In this document: positions 44,285 to 52,035 of the stretch, piece after piece | How positions within the stretch are numbered: position 1 is the first letter of the stretch | Layout: each line of letters starts with the position of its first letter | Assembly (NCBI RefSeq): GCF_012933555.1 | Contig: NZ_JABBPK010000001.1 | Location: 846,001 to 910,000, forward strand | Reading direction: 5' to 3' | Length of the DNA: 64,000 bases | Source of the DNA: Niallia alba | GTDB lineage: Bacteria > Bacillota > Bacilli > Bacillales > Cytobacillaceae | Translations under genes and position numbers: made by a program | Notes under the pieces: generated by a model | Databases searched by the model: none | Seen by the model: only the letters and a program-made list of their open reading frames with translations | Told to the model about the DNA's origin: nothing

Positions 44285-44502
44285 TGGATGCATTTGAAAA
44301 ACTGGCAAATGCCATTATTCTACAGGCAGTCAAGGATTATCGTTTTGCACTGAAAAGACTAGCAAAACACCCTCGCAATGATTCTGCTTTATATACGAAA
44401 CGTGAGGTGGAGTGCTTCTTTCATTCTGAATTGTTCAATGTCCTTACCTCTCTAAACCCTGACATGTTAATCCAACAGCTACAAGAGGAGGTGGTGCGAT
44501 GA
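44281..44502 (+). CDS. Small phage protein, unknown
   Basis: A 73-residue helical protein (FEKLANAIILQAVKDYRFALKRLAKHPRN), overlapping its neighbours by four bases at both ends (ATGA). This coupling supports a real gene. Function not recognised. Confidence 0.65.
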   Translation: MMDAFEKLANAIILQAVKDYRFALKRLAKHPRNDSALYTKREVECFFHSELFNVLTSLNPDMLIQQLQEEVVR

Positions 44503-44912
44503 TGACAGCTAAGGAATTCTTAAAACAGGCCTATCGTCTGAATGAATTGATTAATTCCGACCTTGAAGAGTTACAAAACTTAAGGGAACTATCAAGAAGT
44601 GTTTCATCCCCCGTTCTTGAGGAAAAAGTCAGTCGAACCAAGTGTACTGACCCACCCTTTGAAAAGTATGTGATTAGAATAGTAGATTTGGAGCAACAGA
44701 TACAACAAGAGGTTGAACGGCTAGTAAAGCTTAAATCAGATATCCGTGAAGCAATTAACCAGATGGAAAACGTAGATGAGAAGCTGATTCTTCGCTACCG
44801 ATACATTAACTTTCTTAACTGGGAAGAAATCTGTGTTAACCTTAATGTTTCTATGAGAACCGTGCATAGACTCCATTCATCCGCTTTGCAACATTTAAAG
44901 GTTCCAAAATAA
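44499..44912 (+). CDS. DUF1492 sigma-like regulator
   Basis: A 137-residue protein. The N-terminal half is coiled-coil-like (TAKEFLKQAYRLNELINSDLEELQNLRELS). The C-terminal part is a sigma region 4-like HTH: MENVDEKLILRYRYINFLNWEEICVNLNVSMRTVHRLHSSALQHLK. DUF1492 proteins often end phage early operons, and related ArpU-type proteins control late genes. It lies right before a phased repeat array and the late genes, which makes it the likely late activator. Confidence 0.82.
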   Translation: MMTAKEFLKQAYRLNELINSDLEELQNLRELSRSVSSPVLEEKVSRTKCTDPPFEKYVIRIVDLEQQIQQEVERLVKLKSDIREAINQMENVDEKLILRYRYINFLNWEEICVNLNVSMRTVHRLHSSALQHLKVPK

Positions 44913-44915
44913 AAG

Positions 44916-44980
44916 TTGGCACACTGTGGCACAGTTTGGCATACGTTGACACTGTTTGTCCGTAGTGAAAGTTATATAAT
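44916..44980 (+). promoter_or_regulatory. Late promoter with five 10-bp phased activator repeats
   Basis: TGGC or a variant recurs exactly every 10 bp, starting at 44917, 44927, 44937, 44947 and 44957, with unit consensus TTGGCACAST. A perfect TATAAT lies at 44975-44980. No good -35 occurs at normal spacing; TTGACA at 44946-44951 is 23 bases from the -10. This layout fits a promoter needing an activator bound on one helix face. Confidence 0.6.
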
Positions 44981-45007
44981 GGTAGTATGGAATATTAGAA
45001 AAAACAG

Positions 45008-45046
45008 AAGCCTTCACGGGAGCATCTCTCCTGCGAGGGCTTTTTC
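45008..45046 (+). terminator. Terminator-like hairpin in the late leader
   Basis: AAGCCTTCACGGGAG and CTCCTGCGAGGGCTT pair with one mismatch and two wobbles, followed by TTTTT. It lies 28 bases after the -10 box and before the first late gene, so late transcription must pass or lose it. Confidence 0.65.
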
Positions 45047-45068
45047 TATGGGCAAAAGGAGGTGCAGT

Positions 45069-45428
45069 ATGCCAAAAAAACCTAAGCGTCCATGCTCTTA
45101 TCCTGGTTGTCCAGAGCTGACTGACAGACGTTTTTGTGAAGAACATGCTAAAAAGGAAGCCGCACGGTATGAAAAGTACGACCGTGACCCAGCAACCCGT
45201 AAGCGTTATGGTCGTGCTTGGAAAAGGATACGTGACAGCTACATTGCAGCTCATCCTCTTTGTGAGGAATGTAAACGACAAGGAAAGCTGACCCCAGCAA
45301 ATGAAGTCCATCACATTCTTCCTCTTGCAAGAGGAGGGACTCACGATAGAAGTAATCTGATGGCTCTTTGTACTCCTTGCCACTCTGCTATCACAGCAAG
45401 AGATGGAGACCGTTGGGGAACCCGGTAG
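45069..45428 (+). CDS. HNH endonuclease
   Basis: A 119-residue HNH nuclease of the kind placed before terminase in HK97-like phages, where it aids packaging cleavage. It has an N-terminal cysteine cluster (CSYPGCPELTDRRFCEEH) and the HNH core CEECKRQGKLTPANEVHHILPLARGGTHDRSNLMALCTPCH. ATG 45069 follows AAAGGAGG. The frame is open further upstream to 44916 but that crosses the promoter and hairpin. Confidence 0.92.
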   Translation: MPKKPKRPCSYPGCPELTDRRFCEEHAKKEAARYEKYDRDPATRKRYGRAWKRIRDSYIAAHPLCEECKRQGKLTPANEVHHILPLARGGTHDRSNLMALCTPCHSAITARDGDRWGTR

Positions 45429-45541
45429 GGGGAGTCAAATCTCCACAGCTTTTCATTTGTGTAACGGGCGTGGGGCAACGCGTGAAAATTCGCGGTTTCA
45501 AACAGGGTAATAGGCGCCCATCGATGAAAAGAGGTGAGTGA
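45429..45541. other. Possible cos/packaging region
   Basis: A 113-bp gap between the HNH and small terminase genes, GC-richer than its surroundings. It contains CGCGTGAAAATTCGCG at 45479-45494 with CGCG ends. In HK97-like phages the cohesive end site is often found here. Not proven. Confidence 0.35.
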
Positions 45542-46093
45542 ATGGCCAAAGACGGAACAAATCGTGGAGGTGCCCGTATAGGCTCCGGTCAAAAGAAGAA
45601 ACCGCTTGCTGACAAAATTGCAGAGGGAAATCCCGGTAAGAGAAAAATTGAAGTCGTTGAGTTCCAAAATACCGCTGACCTGAAGGGGCAAGAAATGCCA
45701 AAGCCAATGGCCATGCTCTCCGCAGTGCAAAAGGATGGGAAAACCCTAGTAGCAAGTGAAATCTATGAAATTACATGGAAATGGCTTGAGGAACGTGGCT
45801 GTGCCCATTTGGTACTTCCACAGCTTCTAGAGCGATATGCCATGAGTGCGGCCAGATGGATACAGTGTGAGGAAGCAGTAACTGAGTTTGGCTTTCTAGC
45901 CAAGCACCCAACCACCGGCAATGCTATTCAAAGTCCCTATGTAACGATGAGTCAGAACTTTATGAGTCAGACAAATAGGCTATGGATGGAGATATATCAA
46001 ATCGTTCGAGAGAATTGTGCTACAGAGTATTCAGGTTTAAATCCACAGGACGACGTGATGGAGCGACTGCTATCTGCCCGCAGAGGAAAATAA
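45542..46093 (+). CDS. Terminase small subunit, P27 family
   Basis: A 183-residue P27-type small terminase, which recognises the packaging site. It starts MAKDGTNRGGARIGSGQKKKP and has CAHLVLPQLLERYAMSAARWIQCEEAV and SPYVTMSQNFMSQTNRLWMEIYQIVREN. Its partner terL lies 6 kb downstream, separated by a SAM synthetase and methylase block, which is unusual spacing. Confidence 0.9.
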   Translation: MAKDGTNRGGARIGSGQKKKPLADKIAEGNPGKRKIEVVEFQNTADLKGQEMPKPMAMLSAVQKDGKTLVASEIYEITWKWLEERGCAHLVLPQLLERYAMSAARWIQCEEAVTEFGFLAKHPTTGNAIQSPYVTMSQNFMSQTNRLWMEIYQIVRENCATEYSGLNPQDDVMERLLSARRGK

Positions 46094-46113
46094 AGATGAG
46101 GAGATATGATGTA

Positions 46114-47289
46114 ATGAGTAAAAAATACTTAACAGCAGAAAGTGTATGCGCCGGGCATCCTGACAAACTATGTGACATCATTGCAGATAGCATTTTGGAA
46201 GCTTGCCTACGTAAAGATAGGGCATCAAGGGTGGCTTGCGAGGTTATGGCGACTAAAGGAAAAATTATCGTGGCGGGCGAGATCTCCTGCAGCGAGAAAA
46301 TCGACATCCAATACATTGTTAGGAATGTACTAAAAGAGATTGGATATAACCCTTTAAAATTTTTGATTTATGTGTATGTACATAATCAAAGTGTAGATAT
46401 TGCAGCTGGTGTGAATACCGCACTGGAAGCACGAAATGGAATAAACGAACAGTACGGTTCCATAGGTGCTGGAGACCAGGGAACAATGTATGGCTTTGCT
46501 ACAAAGGAAACAAGAGAAATGCTCCCCCTACCCCTTGTACTATCTCACAGAATCGTAAAGAGACTGGATGATTGTCGCAAAGGAAAATTAATAAAAGGTA
46601 TTCTTCCCGATGGTAAAGCACAGGTAACGGTGGAATATGATGATGACACTCCAGTGAGAATAAAGACAATCGTAATTTCGGTACAGCATGATAAGAATAA
46701 AACACAGGAAGAACTTAAGGCAGACATCCTTAACAATGTCTTATGGCAGTGTTTTGAGGACTTCCCTTTTGATGATGAAACAGAAATTCTCATCAATCCC
46801 TCTGGTCAGTTTGTTCTTGGCGGTCCCGCTGCTGATACGGGTTTGACCGGTAGAAAAATCATGGTCGATACCTACGGAGGGCTTACATCTCATGGAGGTG
46901 GTGCTCTTTGTGGTAAAGACCCAACCAAAGTTGACCGAAGCGGTGCTTACATGGCTCGCTATATTGCCAAGCATATCGTTTGGTGTGGTTATGCAAAGAA
47001 ATGTGAAGTGAGTATTTCCTATGCCATTGGTAAGGCAAATCCAGTAGCTTTTACTGTAAATACCCTTGGTACTGGCACTGTTTCTGATGAAATATTAACT
47101 CTTGCTGCCCAGGAGACTTTCAACTTAAGACCCGCGGCCATCATTGAAAAGCTACGTCTTAGAAATGTCATTTACTCTGACACCGCGGCTTATGGCCATT
47201 TTAATAGTTGTTTGTTCCCATGGGAGGATGTAAATAAATATAGTGAATTTAGAAAGGCGGTGGAAAAGTATGTTGATAGAGAGGATTAA
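46114..47289 (+). CDS. metK: S-adenosylmethionine synthetase, phage-borne
   Basis: A 391-residue enzyme that makes SAM from methionine and ATP. Family motifs are intact: GHPDKLCD, GAGDQGTMYGFATKET and GGGALCGKDPTKVDRSGAYMARYIAK. I chose ATG 46114, with GAGGAG upstream, giving the usual MSKKYLTAES start; ATG 46096 is also in frame. The gene is followed by two DNA methylase genes, so it probably supplies SAM for them. Confidence 0.92.
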   Translation: MSKKYLTAESVCAGHPDKLCDIIADSILEACLRKDRASRVACEVMATKGKIIVAGEISCSEKIDIQYIVRNVLKEIGYNPLKFLIYVYVHNQSVDIAAGVNTALEARNGINEQYGSIGAGDQGTMYGFATKETREMLPLPLVLSHRIVKRLDDCRKGKLIKGILPDGKAQVTVEYDDDTPVRIKTIVISVQHDKNKTQEELKADILNNVLWQCFEDFPFDDETEILINPSGQFVLGGPAADTGLTGRKIMVDTYGGLTSHGGGALCGKDPTKVDRSGAYMARYIAKHIVWCGYAKKCEVSISYAIGKANPVAFTVNTLGTGTVSDEILTLAAQETFNLRPAAIIEKLRLRNVIYSDTAAYGHFNSCLFPWEDVNKYSEFRKAVEKYVDRED

Positions 47290-48511
47290 AACGAAACTAC
47301 TCATCCCCGCTGACTATAACCCAAGGAAGGATTTAAAACCAGGTGATCCAGAATATGAGAAGCTTAAACGCTCTCTTGAGGAGTTTGGATATGTAGAACC
47401 CGTTATATGGAATAAGATCACAGGCAAAGTTATCGGAGGTCATCAGCGTTTGAAAGTCCTGCTTAGTATGGGCATGGATGAAATAGAATGTGTAGTAGTT
47501 GAAATGGACGAGCAAAAGGAAAAGGCTCTGAATATTGCACTAAATAAAATAAGTGGCGATTGGGATAAAGATAAACTGGCACTTCTCATCACAGACCTAG
47601 ATGCTTCTGATTTTGATGTTTCTCTTACAGGGTTTGACCCAGGGGAGTTGGAGGATCTTTTCAAAGATTCCCTTAAGGATAATATAAAAGAAGATGATTT
47701 CGATGTGGACAGCGAGCTGAAAAAGCCCGCTGTTTCGCATTTAGGGGATGTTTGGATACTTGGACAACATCGATTAGTCTGCGGAGACAGTACAAAGAAA
47801 GACACCTTTAATGTCTTAATGGATGGGAAAGCTGCCAATCTGGTAGTCACGGACCCTCCATATAACGTTAACTATGAAGGCGCTGCTGGAAAAATCAAAA
47901 ATGACAATATGGCGAATGAAGCGTTCTATGATTTTCTGCTTGCGGCATTTCAAAACACCGAAGCAGCGATGGCAAAGGACGCATCTATTTATGTATTTCA
48001 TGCTGATACGGAAGGACTCAATTTTAGAAGAGCATTCTCCGATGCAGGATTTTATCTTTCTGGTACTTGTATATGGAAAAAGCAGTCCCTTGTTCTCGGT
48101 CGCTCCCCATATCAATGGCAGCATGAACCAGTTCTTTTCGGTTGGAAAAAGAAAGGCAAGCATCTTTGGTATTCAGACCGTAAGCAGACTACCATCTGGG
48201 AGTTTGAGAAACCAAAGAAGAACGGCGACCACCCAACCATGAAGCCAGTGGCGCTTGTGGCATATCCCATTATGAACTCAAGCCTTAGTAACTGTATTGT
48301 GCTTGATCCCTTTGGGGGTTCAGGAAGTACACTGATTGCCTGTGAGCAAACAGATAGAATCTGCTACACCATTGAACTGGATGAAAAGTACTGCGATGTT
48401 ATTGTGAAAAGATATATTGAGCAAGTGGGAAACTCTGATGGTGTATTTCTATTAAGAGATGGCTTGAAATTCAGATATTGTGACCTGCCAGAGGTGAATG
48501 AGGATGAGTAA
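47270..48511 (+). CDS. ParB-domain plus DNA methylase (N4/N6)
   Basis: A 413-residue fusion. Residues 1-100 form a ParB/Srx-like nuclease domain (RSLEEFGYVEPVIWNKITGKVIGGHQRLKVLLSMG). The rest is a beta-class amino-methyltransferase with DPPY (VVTDPPYNVNYEG) and the SAM motif LDPFGGSGSTLIACEQ. Common in phages, where it may block restriction or mark packaging. ATG 47270 lies inside the end of metK, with AAGGCGG upstream. Confidence 0.92.
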   Translation: MLIERIKTKLLIPADYNPRKDLKPGDPEYEKLKRSLEEFGYVEPVIWNKITGKVIGGHQRLKVLLSMGMDEIECVVVEMDEQKEKALNIALNKISGDWDKDKLALLITDLDASDFDVSLTGFDPGELEDLFKDSLKDNIKEDDFDVDSELKKPAVSHLGDVWILGQHRLVCGDSTKKDTFNVLMDGKAANLVVTDPPYNVNYEGAAGKIKNDNMANEAFYDFLLAAFQNTEAAMAKDASIYVFHADTEGLNFRRAFSDAGFYLSGTCIWKKQSLVLGRSPYQWQHEPVLFGWKKKGKHLWYSDRKQTTIWEFEKPKKNGDHPTMKPVALVAYPIMNSSLSNCIVLDPFGGSGSTLIACEQTDRICYTIELDEKYCDVIVKRYIEQVGNSDGVFLLRDGLKFRYCDLPEVNEDE

Positions 48512-50663
48512 ATTGACACTTGGTTCCCTCTTTGATGGCAGTGGTGGTTTTCCTTTGGGTGGTTTGCTTTGTGGCATCGAACCTTTATGGGCATCTGAAA
48601 TTGAGCCGTTTCCTATACGGGTTACGACTAAACGTATCCCTCAGATGAAGCATTATGGAGATATAAACAAATTAAATGGTGCGGAGCTTCCGCCTGTAGA
48701 TATCATAACCTTTGGCTCTCCATGCACGGATATGAGTGTGGCAGGTAAAAGAGCTGGTTTGGACGGAGAGCAATCCGTCCTTTTTTATGAAGCAATCCGA
48801 ATTATTAAGGAAATGAGGTGTAAGACCAATGGACAATATCCAAGGTACGCAGTCTGGGAAAATGTCCCCGGTGCATTCTCGTCGAATAAAGGAGAAGACT
48901 TCAAAGCAGTCCTCGAAACGGTCATCAGTGTCAAAGAGCCGAACACCTCGATGCCTTTACCTGAAAAAGGACGATGGCCATACGCTGACATCTATATGGG
49001 AGACGGATGGAGTGTGGCTTACCGAACTATCGATGCGCAATATTTCGGAGTCCCCCAACGTCGTCGTAGAATCTACCTTGTCGCAGATTTTGCAGACAGA
49101 TGTGCCGGAGAAATACTATTTGAGTCCGAAGGCATGCCAAGGAATTTTACGCCGAGCGGCAGCCCGTGGCAAAGAACTGCCGACAATGCTAAAAACTGCA
49201 CTGGAAAAACAGGCGATAGCATAACTTGCCTAAATGACCAAGGTGGAAGAGTGATGTCTGTTTCGAAGGATATTACTGCAACACTTCGTGCAGAGGAACA
49301 TGGACATCAGCCTTGTGTAATGCAGTCAAGCGGTTTTTGCACCGAACACAGTGCCAAGAGCAGAAGTGTAGGATATGAGGAAGAACGTTCCCCTACACTT
49401 AGAGCAGGTGTTGTCCCAGGTGCAGTCATGTCCTTTGAACCGGGGGCTGCTTCTCGAGTTGGTGGCCATACTGACGAAAACTTAAGTGGATCACTTCGTG
49501 CAAACATGGGAGATAATCAAACAGCTGTTGTAATAGAAAACCATCCAACCGATAGCCGTGTGAAACTCTCGGAGGATAATAAAGTACAGACGCTAACCTC
49601 TCGGATGGGAACTGGTGGTGGGAATGTACCCCTTGTTATGAACACTCCTAAAACTTTAAAAATCCGCTCCGGCTGTGAAGGCGGTGGCAAGGGTGCATTG
49701 ATACAGGATGACAAGTCTGCAACTCTTGGATGCAATAATGATCAGACCATTTTTGTGCCCACCGCATATGGCATCTGTTCTGATAAAAGCAATTCCATGC
49801 AGTCTAGCAATCCGCATAGCGGTATATATGAAGCTGATACTTCTCGGACCATTGATGCCAATGGGGGAAATCCGGGATGTAATCAAGGTGGTATTGCAGT
49901 AGTTGCTCTGCAAGGCTCGATGATTGGAAGAGAGGATAAAAACGGTCCCCAAGGAAGCGGTATAGATGAAGATGTTTCTTTTACGCTTAATACCGCTGAT
50001 CGTCATGCTGTTGCCTATGCCATGACTACCGGAGCCTATGCACAGGTTGAAGAAGATAAAGCACCTACTCTATTGTCGAGAGATTATAAGGATGCTCCTG
50101 TTGTGACTCAGCCTTCTTACGGTATTGATCGGGCGGCTTTTAATCAAGGACAGAACGCTCTTTATAAACCGACTATAGATGAAGAACAGCAACCTACGCT
50201 TACAGCAAAAGGTCCTGGAGCAGTGGCACAACCAGCATCATTTTATCCTCAGATGAAAGCTGAAAGTCAATGCTACAGACAGGACGGTACATCAAATACG
50301 ATTATCAATGGCACCAATCCAGGCTATCAAAATGGATTGGTTGAACCGGACTATATTGTTCGAAGGCTTACACCAACGGAATGTGCAAGATTGCAAGGCT
50401 TCCCCGATGATTGGTGTGATGACCTTGGTACGGAAAATCCTACAGAAGATGAAATTTCATTCTGGACGGAGGTTTGGGAAACCCACCGCAAAATTATAGG
50501 TAAAAGTAAAAAGCCAAAAACAAGAAATCAGATTATAAAATGGCTTAACAATCCTCATTCTGATTCAGCTGAATACAAAATGTGGGGTAATGGTGTAGCA
50601 CTTCCATGCGTTTGTTTTGTGCTGACTGGCATTGTGTTATCTACACAAAATACCGCCGATTAA
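48504..50663 (+). CDS. C5-cytosine methyltransferase with multiple TRD-like repeats
   Basis: A 719-residue methylase, about twice the usual length. Motif I is SLFDGSGGFPLGG, motif IV holds C74 in GSPCTDMS, motif VI is WENVPG and motif VIII is QRRRRIYLV. Motifs IX-X lie near the C-terminus (RRLTPTECARLQGFPDDW, MWGNGVALPC). Between them about 370 residues contain roughly ten copies of a degenerate pattern [ST]-x-T-L-x-A ... V-V, for example ITATLRAEEHG, RSPTLRAGVV, LSGSLRANMG and KAPTLLSRDY. This suggests serial target-recognition modules. ATG 48504 follows GAGGTG. Confidence 0.88.
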   Translation: MSKLTLGSLFDGSGGFPLGGLLCGIEPLWASEIEPFPIRVTTKRIPQMKHYGDINKLNGAELPPVDIITFGSPCTDMSVAGKRAGLDGEQSVLFYEAIRIIKEMRCKTNGQYPRYAVWENVPGAFSSNKGEDFKAVLETVISVKEPNTSMPLPEKGRWPYADIYMGDGWSVAYRTIDAQYFGVPQRRRRIYLVADFADRCAGEILFESEGMPRNFTPSGSPWQRTADNAKNCTGKTGDSITCLNDQGGRVMSVSKDITATLRAEEHGHQPCVMQSSGFCTEHSAKSRSVGYEEERSPTLRAGVVPGAVMSFEPGAASRVGGHTDENLSGSLRANMGDNQTAVVIENHPTDSRVKLSEDNKVQTLTSRMGTGGGNVPLVMNTPKTLKIRSGCEGGGKGALIQDDKSATLGCNNDQTIFVPTAYGICSDKSNSMQSSNPHSGIYEADTSRTIDANGGNPGCNQGGIAVVALQGSMIGREDKNGPQGSGIDEDVSFTLNTADRHAVAYAMTTGAYAQVEEDKAPTLLSRDYKDAPVVTQPSYGIDRAAFNQGQNALYKPTIDEEQQPTLTAKGPGAVAQPASFYPQMKAESQCYRQDGTSNTIINGTNPGYQNGLVEPDYIVRRLTPTECARLQGFPDDWCDDLGTENPTEDEISFWTEVWETHRKIIGKSKKPKTRNQIIKWLNNPHSDSAEYKMWGNGVALPCVCFVLTGIVLSTQNTAD

Positions 50664-50689
50664 TGGAATCCTATTTTCTACAGAAAGAT

Positions 50690-50723
50690 GCTCTAAATGA
50701 CTTGATAATAACAGCTTTTAGAG
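50690..50723 (+). other. Short hairpin in a leader
   Basis: CTCTAAA and TTTAGAG pair around about 20 bases, between the methyltransferase and the next gene. No T-tract. Confidence 0.35.
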
Positions 50724-50757
50724 TGATATATGTACGTACCGAAAGTAGAAAGGCGGT

Positions 50758-51456
50758 ATGAAAATGCAGATTAACTATAATGTTACAGGACCAAAAAGAA
50801 AAGCACTGGTTAACGCAATCAGCCAAGAACTAAATGCCCCTGTAAAATATCTCGGAGCACCTACATTTGCATATGAGGTGGCAGACTACAATGTTAACAA
50901 AAACGGAGTTCTAAGTGGACCAGACAATAAGGAACTGGTCGATGATCTATTGAGATTTCACGATCTCAAAGCAATTTCAGAAGAATTTGACACACCACTT
51001 CCGAAAGCAGAAGTAAATGAAAGGGAAGAATCTATCAATCTGATAATTCAAATGCCACGGGCGGATTTTACCGACACGGCAATCGAGAACCTAAAAGGAT
51101 TAGTAGAAAGTAAAGCTACTCTTATAAAGAAAGCACTTGATACGGACTCCATTCCCATCATTGAAGATGAGGAATATGTTACCTTCCCTTGGTTTCAAGG
51201 TAAGTGCGCCTCAGAGGAGGTTAAGGCATACACCCATTTTGTCACGGCACTTTGCGAAATGGCGAAAAAACAGACCCGTGTCAATTCCACCGAGAAATCA
51301 GTAGAGAATGAAAAGTACGCTTTCCGTTGCTTCCTACTAAGGCTCGGCTTTATCGGACCAGAATATAAGATGGGACGAAAGATTCTCCTCTCGAAGCTTT
51401 CAGGTAGCTCCGCTTTCAAAAGCGGAACGTTCAAGCAGGAGGTGAGTGAACAATGA
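50758..51456 (+). CDS. Phage protein often annotated as virulence-related, unknown function
   Basis: A 232-residue protein starting MKMQINYNVTGPKRKALVNAISQELNAPVKYLGAPTFAYEVADY. The C-terminal half includes FPWFQGKCASEEVKAYTHFVTALCEMAKKQTRVN and FRCFLLRLGFIGPEYKMGRKILLSKLSG. It resembles proteins labelled virulence protein in Firmicutes prophages, a name that says nothing about function. AAAGGCGG lies before the start. Confidence 0.7.
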   Translation: MKMQINYNVTGPKRKALVNAISQELNAPVKYLGAPTFAYEVADYNVNKNGVLSGPDNKELVDDLLRFHDLKAISEEFDTPLPKAEVNEREESINLIIQMPRADFTDTAIENLKGLVESKATLIKKALDTDSIPIIEDEEYVTFPWFQGKCASEEVKAYTHFVTALCEMAKKQTRVNSTEKSVENEKYAFRCFLLRLGFIGPEYKMGRKILLSKLSGSSAFKSGTFKQEVSEQ

Positions 51457-51680
51457 ATATCATTCACCCTGAAATGTTAAAGCAACTAAGAAGCTATTAC
51501 ACTCCAGGAACTCGTGTCATGCTACTTAAAATGAACGACCCTTATACCAAACTTCAAACTGGATCTAAAGGTACGGTTACTAGTGTTGACGACATAGGAA
51601 CGATTCATGTCAGTTGGGATTCCGGTGGCTCTCTTGGAGTGGCCTTTGGTGAGGATTTATGCAAGAAAATCGAAGAGTAA
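51453..51680 (+). CDS. DUF4314 protein
   Basis: A 75-residue protein with an SH3-like barrel pattern, PGTRVMLLKMNDPYTKLQTGSKGTVTSVDDIGTIHVSWDSGGSLGVAFGED, the DUF4314 signature. Overlaps the previous gene by four bases. Function unknown. Confidence 0.85.
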   Translation: MNIIHPEMLKQLRSYYTPGTRVMLLKMNDPYTKLQTGSKGTVTSVDDIGTIHVSWDSGGSLGVAFGEDLCKKIEE

Positions 51681-51758
51681 AACATACACAATTTAAGCCA
51701 AATGTGGCAGTAAATATGTAGATTTATATTGTAGTATTGTTTTCGAAGGAGTCAACTA

Positions 51759-51947
51759 ATGAATGAAATAATCAAGGAACAAATCCTTTCCATCCGAGAA
51801 AGTGGAGTCACAAATATGTTTGATGTGAACCGAGTCCAGTATGAAGCAAATGAACGAGGGTTTTATGAATTGGTAGTTTATATAATAGACCATAAAACGG
51901 AATATGCTCATTTCATACTGACGGGGGAAGTGGATGAAAATAAGTAA
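51759..51947 (+). CDS. DUF5049 protein
   Basis: A 62-residue protein (IKEQILSIRESGVTNMFDVNRVQYEANERGFYELVVYI), matching the small DUF5049 family found just before large terminase genes. GAAGGAG lies upstream. Function unknown. Confidence 0.82.
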   Translation: MNEIIKEQILSIRESGVTNMFDVNRVQYEANERGFYELVVYIIDHKTEYAHFILTGEVDENK

Positions 51948-51972
51948 ATAAAATTAAACTAGGATAAGAAGT

Positions 51973-52010
51973 AGGGCTTCATCTATAGGATTGAGGCTCT
52001 TTTCTTTTGT
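51973..52010 (+). terminator. Terminator-like hairpin before terL
   Basis: AGGGCTTCATC and GATTGAGGCTCT pair with one bulge and some wobbles, followed by TTTCTTTTG. It resembles the hairpin at 45008 in shape and position before structural genes. Confidence 0.5.
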
Positions 52011-52035
52011 CCTTTTTCATAAAGGGGCGGTGTTT

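Noticed and set aside
44916-45068. N-terminal extension of the HNH protein
   Set aside because: It covers the phased repeats, the -10 box and a terminator hairpin. ATG 45069 has AAAGGAGG upstream.
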